Below are positions 15,400 through 23,311 of a stretch of 35,586 nucleotides of DNA, one piece after another. The stretch spans positions 1-35,586 of the forward strand of contig JAKSAX010000606.1 of the NCBI GenBank assembly GCA_022361395.1. Direction: 5' to 3'. The notes under the pieces were generated by a model, which did not search any database, was not told where the DNA came from, and saw nothing but the letters and a program-made list of their open reading frames with translations. This DNA is from Desulfobacterales bacterium (lineage in GTDB: Bacteria; Desulfobacterota; Desulfobacteria; Desulfobacterales; Desulfobacteraceae). Made by a program: the position numbers and the translations under genes. How positions within the stretch are numbered: the stretch's first letter is position 1; every line of letters begins with the position of its first letter.

Positions 15400-16461
15400 T
15401 TGATAAAAGTATTTGATTTTTTCTCAGGCTGTGGTGGAACAAGTAAAGGGTTTAAAAATGCTGGATTAGACCTTATCTGTGCTATTGACAATGATTCTGA
15501 TGCGGCAGCGACATATGAACATAATTTCCCCGATACAACTTTTATTAATCAGGATATCACCCAAATTGATACCGAAGAAATATCAAGTCATATTAAATCC
15601 TGTCAGAATGCCCCCATTTTGTTTAGCGGATGTGCTCCATGCCAGCCGTTCTCAAAACAAAAAACACAAAAGAAAGATCAAGACCATAGAATATATCTTC
15701 TTAATGAATTTAAGCGCTTTGTTGCAAAGTATCTACCTCAATATATTTTTATTGAAAATGTCCCAGGTTTACAAAAACTATTTAAAAAAGATAGCCCTTT
15801 TGAAACATTCCTTACTTTATTAAAGAAGCTGGGTTATTTTTATGATTACTCTGTTATCACCTCACAATCCTTTGGAGTTCCCCAACGAAGAAAGAGACTT
15901 GTTTTGGTCGCAAGTTCCTTAGGGGAAATAAGCATTCCGAAACCAGCCTGTGACCCGGAAAATGGCCTCGGTGATTATTCAACTGTGAGGGATTGGATAG
16001 AGGATCTACCAGCGATAAATGCAGGAGAAGAACATGCACTCATTGCAAATCATAGGTCTGCTGCATTATCAAATAAAAATCTTGAACGAATTCGAAGAAC
16101 TCCTGAGGGAGGGAACAGACTCAATTGGCCTAAACATCTATGGTTGAAATGCCATCTAAACGGGTATAAAGGGCATACAGATGTATACGGTCGAATGAAG
16201 TGGGATGAGCCAGCTACAGGTTTGACGACAAGATGCATAAGTCTATCCAATGGAAGGTTCGGGCATCCAGATCAAAACAGGGCGATCAGTATCCGTGAAG
16301 CAGCATGTTTACAAACATTTCCAATGGATTTTATATTCAAAGGCAACCTAAATTCCATGGCAAGACAAATAGGGAATGCCGTTCCGGTAAAATTAGCTGA
16401 AGTTTTTGGCACTCACATTCTAAAGCACTATAGTGATATTCATGGCAAGATTCAAAACTAG
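15400..16461 (+). CDS. DNA (cytosine-5)-methyltransferase
   Basis: A 353-residue C5 methyltransferase with the canonical motif order: I, FDFFSGCGGTSKGF (5-18); IV, GCAPCQPFS with catalytic C81; VI, ENVPG from E119; VIII, QRRKR from Q162; a target-recognition region between about 190 and 290; X, RQIGNAVPVKLAEVFG near the end. It should methylate a specific double-stranded site; the site cannot be read from sequence. The start is TTG, since a stop lies four codons upstream in frame and the N-terminus matches the family at this codon; AAGG is 12 bases away, so translation may be weak. Its 3' end overlaps the next gene by 20 bases. Codon use and AT content differ clearly from the flanks. Confidence 0.93.
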   Translation: MIKVFDFFSGCGGTSKGFKNAGLDLICAIDNDSDAAATYEHNFPDTTFINQDITQIDTEEISSHIKSCQNAPILFSGCAPCQPFSKQKTQKKDQDHRIYLLNEFKRFVAKYLPQYIFIENVPGLQKLFKKDSPFETFLTLLKKLGYFYDYSVITSQSFGVPQRRKRLVLVASSLGEISIPKPACDPENGLGDYSTVRDWIEDLPAINAGEEHALIANHRSAALSNKNLERIRRTPEGGNRLNWPKHLWLKCHLNGYKGHTDVYGRMKWDEPATGLTTRCISLSNGRFGHPDQNRAISIREAACLQTFPMDFIFKGNLNSMARQIGNAVPVKLAEVFGTHILKHYSDIHGKIQN

Positions 16462-19405
16462 AGCAAGGACAATAGATCTATTAGGTCGCCAGCAAATTGC
16501 TGGAATCCCTACAGCAATTAGTGAGCTATTTAAAAACGCTCACGATGCTTATGCTGATAATGCACAAGTGGATTACTTTCGCTCTGATGGACTTTTCGTC
16601 CTTAGAGATGACGGCGTCGGAATGACAAGAGAAGACTTTGAAACACGTTGGCTTACCATTGGAACAGAAAGTAAAGTTCAAGGACTGTCAGGAATAACTG
16701 CTCCCTATGCCCCACCCAATAAACCTCCAAGAGTCACAATGGGAGAAAAAGGAATAGGGCGTCTTGCAATAGGAGTTATTGGTCGCCAAGTTCTTGTTCT
16801 TACACGTGCAATCAGAGAAGATGGACTTAAGGATGTTGTTGCAGCATTTGTAAACTGGGGTTTCTTTGAACTTCCTGGAATTGATATTGAAGATATTGAA
16901 ATTCCAATTAAAATTTTCCCAGGAGGAACCTTACCCAATATAGACGACGTAAACTCGTTAGTCGATATTGCGAGAGCTAACTTGGAAAATCTATCATCTC
17001 ATATTAGTGAAAGTTCTTTTCAAAAAATCCAAACTGAGCTTGATGAATTTATTGCAGATCCTGAAGATTTAGAATCATTTACAGATGGACCACAACTGTC
17101 TGGTAACGGTCATGGAACTCATTTTTACATATTACCGTCAAATGAAACAATACCTTTAGATATTGATGAAGAAAACAGCCATGATGACAATCCCCTTTTT
17201 ACAAAGTTTCTTTTAGGTTTTTCCAATACTATGACAACAGAGCATACCGCTCTGCTGAGAACTGAGTTTAGGGATTGGAAAACAGATGCTCCTGATGATT
17301 TTAAAGAATTAATAGGTCCTTCTGAATTTTTCACTCGCGAAGAATTTGATAATGCAGATCATCATTTTCAAGGCTGGTTCGACGAATATGGACAATTTTC
17401 AGGAACCATAGGGATTTATGGACAAAACCCTGTCAGTCATGTTGTCCCTTGGGGAAAGGCCGCTGGTCGAAAAACACTTTGTGGTCCCTTTAACTTGAAT
17501 TTAGCTACAGTTCAAGGAGCCTTTCGGGAAAGTAGTCTATCTCCAGAAGATTATGCGAGAATAAGGAAAAAGTTAAAAAAAATCGGAGGGCTCTACATAT
17601 ACCGAGATGGTATTCGAGTCTTACCATATGGAAACCACGATGTCGATTTTTTGGAGATCGAAAAGCGCCGAACCAAAAGTGCAGCCTACTATTTTTTCTC
17701 ACACAGAAATATGGCAGGTGCAATAGAAATCACAAATAAAACCAATAAGAGGTTAGTTGAAAAAGCAGGTAGAGAGGGATTTCAACATAATAAAGCATAC
17801 AGACAATTTTGTGATATACTATCAAATTTTTTCATTCAAATTGCTGCTGATTTTTTCCGAGCAGATGGTCTCAAATCAAATGATTTCATTGATAAAAGAG
17901 AAGAGTTGAATAAAATGGATGCCGCACGAAAAAAAGCGGCAAGACAGTCGAAAACCAAAAGAGATAATTTTGCATCATCACTTGATAAAATTTTTATAAA
18001 AATTGAGCAAAATAATCCCCAGGTTCAGGTCCAGAAATTAATTCGTAAAATTGAGAATTCTATTCAAAAAGCAACTAAACAAAAAAATCCAGATTCTGCA
18101 GCTGCGATCTTAATTCGAGCAGAGAATAATGCTAAAAAGGGGTTGGATTTAATAAAAAATGAGTACAAAATTTCACGCCCTCGTGGTGTAGGACTAACAA
18201 AACAACTCGTCAGAGATTGGGATGCCTATAACGGAGAATACAATAGGCTTTGTCGTGAAACATTTGAGCCAGCTGAAATCAATGTAGCTGAGATAATTGG
18301 TGAGTCTGCGAAACAAGCACGTTTATATGTAGATCAACGTAAACGACTTGAAATTTTGTTGAAACAAACTTCAGAAAGATCCGTGAATAAAGTAAAGTCA
18401 AAGGCAAATGAAACAAAATCTTCTTTGGAAAAGACACAAACAAATGTACAGAGCCTATTAAGATCAAGTCTTGCAGAAATACAAAACCTTATTAGCAAAA
18501 CCGAAATTGATTTTCAAAAAACAAATTTAGACGACATGACTTTGGATGATATTGAACAATTACGCATAGATATAGAGCAGAGAATCAATAACGCCGCAAT
18601 GAATCATGAAGACACTCTGGAAAGCGTAAAAAATCAACTAGATATCATTCAATTTTCCAGAGATAGCAATGGATTACTTATATCTCAAACAGACATGCTC
18701 GCGGCCCAAGAAGATGAACTACTTGCGATTAGAGAGAATATAGAAACAGATCTTGAACTGACACAACTGGGTATGGCCGTCGACATTATCAACCATGAGT
18801 TTAGTAGCTCAATTAAAACGATTCGAGCGAATATACGAAAGCTAAAAGGCTGGGCTGATATAAATGAAGATCTTACTCCGTTATATAAAAATATAAGAAG
18901 CAGTTTTGAACACTTGGATGGTTACCTATCTCTTTTCACTCCTCTTCAGAGGCGACTTTACCGTAACAAAAGTAATATTACCGGTGCGAATATCGCAAAC
19001 TTCGTTGCAGATCTTTTTAAAGAACGACTTAAAAGACACAATGTTAAATTAATTGTTTCTACAGACTTCAAGAAAGTATTAATTAAAGGCTACCCTTCAA
19101 CATTTTATCCAGTTTTCGTTAACCTTATTGATAATGCGATCTTTTGGATAAAGAATAATTCTGAATCAAAAAAAATCACCTTAGCCTCTACAGGAGGGTC
19201 ATTTTTAATTCAAGATAATGGTCCGGGGATTCCAATAAGAGACAAAAATGCTGTATTTGAAAAAGGTTTTACGCGGAAGCCCGGTGGACGAGGCTTAGGT
19301 CTATTTATTTCAAAAGACGTATTGCAAAAATCAGGTTTCGATCTATCGATCGATAGCTCCTATTCCAACGGCACTAAATTTATTATTGGGCCAATCGACA
19401 ATTAA
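16442..19405 (+). CDS. Double-GHKL ATPase: Hsp90/MORC-like N-domain plus C-terminal histidine-kinase domain
   Basis: A 987-residue cytoplasmic protein with two separate GHKL ATP sites. The first is near the N-terminus: N-box E28-x3-N32-A-x-D35 in SELFKNAHDAYAD, G1 DDGVGM (56-61), G2 GEKGIGRLA (101-109), as in HATPase_c_3 proteins related to MORC, Hsp90 and MutL. Residues about 470-760 are charged and largely helical, probably coiled coil. The C-terminus is kinase-like: H785 in IINHEFSSSI (an H-box without the usual Pro), N-box NLIDNA (894-899), DNGPGI (925-930), and GGRGLGLF (948-955). No nuclease motif or membrane segment is seen. The ATG at 16442 is preferred over GTG at 16433. It is followed after 18 bases by a receiver protein, its likely phosphorelay partner. 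Confidence 0.85.
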   Translation: MARFKTRARTIDLLGRQQIAGIPTAISELFKNAHDAYADNAQVDYFRSDGLFVLRDDGVGMTREDFETRWLTIGTESKVQGLSGITAPYAPPNKPPRVTMGEKGIGRLAIGVIGRQVLVLTRAIREDGLKDVVAAFVNWGFFELPGIDIEDIEIPIKIFPGGTLPNIDDVNSLVDIARANLENLSSHISESSFQKIQTELDEFIADPEDLESFTDGPQLSGNGHGTHFYILPSNETIPLDIDEENSHDDNPLFTKFLLGFSNTMTTEHTALLRTEFRDWKTDAPDDFKELIGPSEFFTREEFDNADHHFQGWFDEYGQFSGTIGIYGQNPVSHVVPWGKAAGRKTLCGPFNLNLATVQGAFRESSLSPEDYARIRKKLKKIGGLYIYRDGIRVLPYGNHDVDFLEIEKRRTKSAAYYFFSHRNMAGAIEITNKTNKRLVEKAGREGFQHNKAYRQFCDILSNFFIQIAADFFRADGLKSNDFIDKREELNKMDAARKKAARQSKTKRDNFASSLDKIFIKIEQNNPQVQVQKLIRKIENSIQKATKQKNPDSAAAILIRAENNAKKGLDLIKNEYKISRPRGVGLTKQLVRDWDAYNGEYNRLCRETFEPAEINVAEIIGESAKQARLYVDQRKRLEILLKQTSERSVNKVKSKANETKSSLEKTQTNVQSLLRSSLAEIQNLISKTEIDFQKTNLDDMTLDDIEQLRIDIEQRINNAAMNHEDTLESVKNQLDIIQFSRDSNGLLISQTDMLAAQEDELLAIRENIETDLELTQLGMAVDIINHEFSSSIKTIRANIRKLKGWADINEDLTPLYKNIRSSFEHLDGYLSLFTPLQRRLYRNKSNITGANIANFVADLFKERLKRHNVKLIVSTDFKKVLIKGYPSTFYPVFVNLIDNAIFWIKNNSESKKITLASTGGSFLIQDNGPGIPIRDKNAVFEKGFTRKPGGRGLGLFISKDVLQKSGFDLSIDSSYSNGTKFIIGPIDN

Positions 19406-19423
19406 TCAAATCTGGGACAAACA

Positions 19424-21145
19424 ATGAACCAAACAACTCAATATGAAAATTTCTTTGACCACTCAAAATCAATCGTTCAAAATTTTTTAACGACAGCTGT
19501 TGTTATCGATGATCGTGCTATGTTCGGACCTCGGGAAACAAAAGGCATGAATATGGCTCACCAACACAAAAAAGAACAGCCACCAATCGTTTTACAAAAA
19601 ACCAAAACTCGCAAAAGAGGAAAAACGAGAGCATCTTATGATGAGACGATAGAGAAGGAGCCTTCCCGACAAGAGGATGGAGATGATGTATTTGAATTCT
19701 CACATGATTTAAATGCTAAAGAAATAATTCAAAATTTTGCCGAAAAAAAAATCATTTGCTCCGTATTAAAGCCGGAGGAACAAGATTTAGAACGTTTAAA
19801 TGAGACCGTTCAACTGGTTGGACAAACCGCAGATTTAATAGTACTCGATTGGCAGCTGTTCCATGAATCAGGTGATAAAACGCTTGAATTAATAAGGGAA
19901 ATAGTGACCCATAGTCTCTCGGGAACCCCTAAACAATTGCGATTAATTAGCGTATATACCGGTAGCCGACGTATAGATGAAATTTTTGATAAAATTGCAA
20001 AAGTTCTGAAATCTTTTGCCCCTTTTAAGCTTAACTCAAACACAGATAAATTGATTCATACAATAGGATCTTGTCGGATCATAGTTCTGGTTAAGGAGGG
20101 TATTGATGTTTTAGAATTTCATAGCGACAAAATAGTTCCATTTTCTAAATTAGCAGATAGATTAATAGAAGAATTTACAAAAATGACTTCTGGTCTACTG
20201 TCGAATGTAGCTATGGACAGTTTTTCCGTCATTCGACAAAATACACATAAAATTCTTACAAAGTTCTCCCCAGATTTGGATGCTCCTTACCTAAACCATC
20301 GTTCCTGCCTGGACTATCCACCAGACTCCAAAAGACACATCGAACAAATAGTTTCATATGAATTAGAATCTCTCTTGGAGGAACATTCCGTTGGAGAGAA
20401 AGCGCAACTGTCTAAAATCAAATTGTGGCTAAAAGACCAGATAATCAAAAATGGAGAATTTTGCACCTTAATTGAGCCCAAAAAATCAAACCCTGATTGC
20501 CAAGAAATTCAACTCGATGATATAATTGATATTCTTAGTAAAGGTATTGATAATATTAAATCGCCGAAAATAGGGAAAAAAAATGCGTTTAATAAATTAA
20601 CCTGTGTCTATGCTGACCCTACACTTAAAAATGATTATTTGGATCACAAATATGCAGCCTTAACAACTCTAAAATCGTATTACTCCGATATCTCACCTAA
20701 ATTAGCTCTAGGCTCAATACTATCATCTTCTAATAATGGAGATGTGCGTTACTGGCTATGCTTACAGCCAAGATGTGATAGTGTCCGCCTACAAGGGAAA
20801 CAGAGAGGTTTTCCCCTTTTACCTTTGCTGGAGACGGGTAAAGGTATAAAACTAATACTACCCATTGAAAAGGATGAGTATAAAATATTTACCGTCTCCT
20901 TACGACCTCATATGTGTAAAGTTATAGAATTTGTCCCAACAAATGAAGATGATGAGATTGAAGCAATAAAAATAGAAAAAGATACTTTTATATTTTTAGA
21001 TAATTTAAATTCAAAATACAAATGGATTGCAGAACTAAAATTTGAGTTTGCTCAAAGAATAGCAAATAAATTTGCTACCGAAATATCAAGGGTTGGAACA
21101 GATAATTCGGAGTTTTTAAGACGTTGGGAAAAGAAAAGTGGATAG
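19424..21145 (+). CDS. Receiver-domain protein with unknown C-terminal domain (Response_reg_2-like)
   Basis: A 573-residue soluble protein. The N-terminal 230 residues keep every receiver catalytic position: acidic pair D29-D30 (VVIDDR), phospho-acceptor D142 (LIVLDWQLF), T179 (SVYTGS) and K224 (VLVKEG). Between the first strand and the rest there is an insertion of about 80 residues with a basic patch (KTRKRGKTR). Residues 230-573 match no domain I know; a conserved-looking stretch is YWLCLQPRCDSVRL followed by FPLLPL. I recall receiver families of this build next to GHKL ATPases in conflict systems, but could not check. No HTH or nuclease motif is evident. It is probably phosphorylated by the upstream kinase and acts as the switch or effector. 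Confidence 0.75.
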   Translation: MNQTTQYENFFDHSKSIVQNFLTTAVVIDDRAMFGPRETKGMNMAHQHKKEQPPIVLQKTKTRKRGKTRASYDETIEKEPSRQEDGDDVFEFSHDLNAKEIIQNFAEKKIICSVLKPEEQDLERLNETVQLVGQTADLIVLDWQLFHESGDKTLELIREIVTHSLSGTPKQLRLISVYTGSRRIDEIFDKIAKVLKSFAPFKLNSNTDKLIHTIGSCRIIVLVKEGIDVLEFHSDKIVPFSKLADRLIEEFTKMTSGLLSNVAMDSFSVIRQNTHKILTKFSPDLDAPYLNHRSCLDYPPDSKRHIEQIVSYELESLLEEHSVGEKAQLSKIKLWLKDQIIKNGEFCTLIEPKKSNPDCQEIQLDDIIDILSKGIDNIKSPKIGKKNAFNKLTCVYADPTLKNDYLDHKYAALTTLKSYYSDISPKLALGSILSSSNNGDVRYWLCLQPRCDSVRLQGKQRGFPLLPLLETGKGIKLILPIEKDEYKIFTVSLRPHMCKVIEFVPTNEDDEIEAIKIEKDTFIFLDNLNSKYKWIAELKFEFAQRIANKFATEISRVGTDNSEFLRRWEKKSG

Positions 21146-21159
21146 TTTTGCCTGATTTT

Positions 21160-21615
21160 ATGTCTCAAGAGCAACGGAGTCGGGCTATGTCAAAAGTCCG
21201 AGGCAGTAACACTAAACCCGAAAAGGCGATCCGGTCATATTTACACGCTAAAGGTTTTCGTTTTAGACTTCATTGCGCAAATCTTCCAGGTAAACCAGAT
21301 ATTGTTTTAAAAAAATACAATGCTGTTATTTTTGTGCATGGATGTTTTTGGCATAATCACAGAGGCTGTAAAAAAGCGACTTTCCCTGAAACACGGAAAG
21401 AATTCTGGAAACAAAAAATTGGCAACACTGTTCTAAGGGACCGAACGAACATTCAGCATCTCACGGATTCCAACTGGAGAATTGCAATAATATGGGAATG
21501 CACTACGAAAAATAAACTTGTCCTTAAAAACGCGTTAGAGAATTTAACGTCGTGGCTTTTAGGAGATTCAAAATTCTTTGAATGCTCGAACCCCAATTAC
21601 CAAATAGAACTATAA
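21160..21615 (+). CDS. Vsr-type very-short-patch endonuclease
   Basis: Nicks DNA next to T:G mismatches that arise when 5-methylcytosine deaminates, or may act as a restriction nuclease in such loci. Motifs: RSRAMSKVRGSNTKPE, catalytic D47 in PGKPDIVL, and HGCFWHNHRGC with zinc-site residues C62, H67 and C70; a later Cys in IIWEC completes the site. At 151 residues it is of normal length. The frame is open back to a TTG at 21124 overlapping the receiver gene; I chose the ATG at 21160, 14 bases after that gene's stop, because it matches the family's N-terminus. Neither has a strong ribosome-binding site. It ends the AT-rich cassette. Confidence 0.9.
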   Translation: MSQEQRSRAMSKVRGSNTKPEKAIRSYLHAKGFRFRLHCANLPGKPDIVLKKYNAVIFVHGCFWHNHRGCKKATFPETRKEFWKQKIGNTVLRDRTNIQHLTDSNWRIAIIWECTTKNKLVLKNALENLTSWLLGDSKFFECSNPNYQIEL

Positions 21616-21672
21616 AACTTAGCTCTCAGATAAATCATTTTATGTGAAGATTAGAGAAATTTCCCAAAAGAA

Positions 21673-22521
21673 TCAATTCATAATCTGCCGTTGCTTCAGC
21701 ACAGGACCGGGATCTATTAGATGCCGCTTCAGCCAATCCCTGGGTGCTGATCCCTCCACGGCCAGTGACAGCAGTTCCGAAAAGTGAAACACCGGAATCC
21801 TGTTTTCAGGACGGCTCCGGATCTCCAGGTTCAGGTGGCACATGGCACAGGCGGTAACAATGCATTCAGCACCGGCATCAATGGCGCCGCTCATAATCCG
21901 GTTCACCAGTGTACCGGCAATTTCCGGACGGCTTACGGATAAAAAAGTCCCGCAGCATCTTGAATAAAACGGCCACTGAAGGGATTCCCCTCCCAGGGCA
22001 GCCATGTTTCTTTCAATGAGCCCGAAAAAATTTTTCTCCTTTTTCATCCGGGGCGGTCTTGCCAGCATACATCCGTAATAGGGGGCGATTTTCAAACCGT
22101 TCAGCCGGTCACCCAATCCCCTGAACGCCCCTGTTTCATCCATCTGCACCAGGAGTTCAAAAAAATGGAGCAATTCAAGATCCGGATTAAACGCCCGTCC
22201 GAACAAATCTTCATAGACCTTACGTTTTTCAGGGTGTTCATCCAGCTCGATTTTTGCCTGGTTCAGCCGCAGGAAACAGCCGGGGCAGGCTATCAGCAGC
22301 GGCCTGTCAGCCGGGGCAAGAAAAAGGTTCCGGGCGGCAAGGGAGAGCGCCAGGTCCGAGTTGATCATGTGGGTGGAGGACGATCCGCAGCAGTTCCAGT
22401 CCTCTATCTCCCTGAGGCGGATGTCAAACCGGTTTAAAAAGCGGTTTAACGAGGCGTTGTTTTCCTTGGCAGTGGTGGCAAGGGAACATCCGGGAAAGTA
22501 GCTCAACTCCAAATTACTCAT
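21673..22521 (-). CDS. hdrB: Heterodisulfide reductase subunit B-like protein (two CCG domains)
   Basis: A 282-residue HdrB-type protein. The first CCG domain has FPGCSLATTAKEN, NCCGSSS and ACPGC; the second has YYGCMLARPPR, SRCCGTFLS and TACAMC. These cysteines bind the noncubane iron-sulfur clusters at the disulfide site in HdrB. Its ATG overlaps the hdrC stop by four bases, so the two are translated together. In sulfate reducers HdrBC pairs take part in electron transfer to or from unknown thiol/disulfide carriers, often in electron bifurcation. No HdrA is seen in this window. It converges on the AT-rich cassette, with no clear terminator between. Confidence 0.85.
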   Translation of the reverse strand: MSNLELSYFPGCSLATTAKENNASLNRFLNRFDIRLREIEDWNCCGSSSTHMINSDLALSLAARNLFLAPADRPLLIACPGCFLRLNQAKIELDEHPEKRKVYEDLFGRAFNPDLELLHFFELLVQMDETGAFRGLGDRLNGLKIAPYYGCMLARPPRMKKEKNFFGLIERNMAALGGESLQWPFYSRCCGTFLSVSRPEIAGTLVNRIMSGAIDAGAECIVTACAMCHLNLEIRSRPENRIPVFHFSELLSLAVEGSAPRDWLKRHLIDPGPVLKQRQIMN

Positions 22522-23072
22522 ATTGCCTCCTTAGGAATACTGAACAGGGATTTTATCGATTTCCTGTCCTTCACCTTTGAGGGAAGCAGGTCAAGCTTTC
22601 GTCTGGACAGCATCTTCAGGCCCAGGTCTATATCTGAGAACAACTCTTTTTCAGAGAGCTTGTACCGCATCATTATTTCAAGTTTATGGGTGCGGCCATA
22701 CCGGCCAATGGAATCCACCACTGCATTGTGAAAGGCCAGAATACCGGGCTCTGCGATTTCCGCATTTTCACGAAGCGCCACCTGGCGCAGGGCATCCATA
22801 ACCCCTGCAATGTCAACGGCATTGGGACATTCCATGGAGCAGGTATTGCATCCGACACAGAGCCAGATTGTGGATGTCTTCAAGACCTCTTCCCTTAAGC
22901 CGAACTGGACCATCCGCAATACCGCATTGGGCATCACATCCATTTCCCGGGACAGGGGACAGCCGCCGCTGCAGGCCATGCAATGCCAGCACCGGCTTAA
23001 ATTCGCCCGGCTCATTTGCTCGATCCGTTCTAAAAATCCAAGATCTGTCTTTTCCGTCTCAATACACCCCAT
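22518..23072 (-). CDS. hdrC: Heterodisulfide reductase subunit C-like ferredoxin protein
   Basis: A 184-residue protein with two [4Fe-4S] motifs, CWHCMACSGGCP near residue 28 and CVGCNTCSMECPN near residue 72, as in HdrC. The C-terminal half is helical and charged without further motifs. It should pass electrons to HdrB, with which it overlaps by four bases. The ATG at 23072 has only GGGGC upstream. A perfect FNR-type palindrome lies 87 bases upstream, suggesting redox control of the pair. Confidence 0.85.
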   Translation of the reverse strand: MGCIETEKTDLGFLERIEQMSRANLSRCWHCMACSGGCPLSREMDVMPNAVLRMVQFGLREEVLKTSTIWLCVGCNTCSMECPNAVDIAGVMDALRQVALRENAEIAEPGILAFHNAVVDSIGRYGRTHKLEIMMRYKLSEKELFSDIDLGLKMLSRRKLDLLPSKVKDRKSIKSLFSIPKEAI

Positions 23073-23158
23073 ATTGCCCCGCTCTCTGTTTTGGTTTTCC
23101 GAAATGTACTTTTACCGGCCATACCCCGTCAGACTAAAAGATTCAGGCCCTTTGTTCA

Positions 23159-23172
23159 TTGATATAGATCAA
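23159..23172 (-). promoter_or_regulatory. FNR/CRP-family binding site upstream of hdrCB
   Basis: TTGAT-ATAG-ATCAA, an exact match to the FNR consensus TTGAT-N4-ATCAA. It is centred about 94 bases from the hdrC start codon. If it works at -41.5, transcription would begin near 23124. The site is the only such box I noticed in the window. Confidence 0.55.
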
Positions 23173-23260
23173 GAAAGGGATAATTCACTACCATATAAAT
23201 AAGCCGGTTCAGCGGGAATTCATTTAAAGTGCAGGCAACGGGGGGAAAAGGGGGTACGGA

Positions 23261-23283
23261 CAAAGAGGCAGGCCGCCTCTTTG
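23261..23283 (-). terminator. Terminator-like hairpin after the crotonase gene
   Basis: CAAAGAGGC and GCCTCTTTG (9 bases, perfect) around a 5-base loop, 28 bases after the stop codon of the minus-strand crotonase. It is followed by C-rich and not T-rich sequence, so termination efficiency is uncertain. Confidence 0.45.
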
Positions 23284-23311
23284 CCCGGCGAAAATATGTT
23301 CAGCCTGAAGA

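Noticed and set aside
16442-19405. Reading the large ATPase as a MutL mismatch-repair protein because Vsr is nearby
   Set aside because: It has no MutL C-terminal endonuclease motif and carries a second, kinase-type ATP domain; size and layout do not fit MutL.
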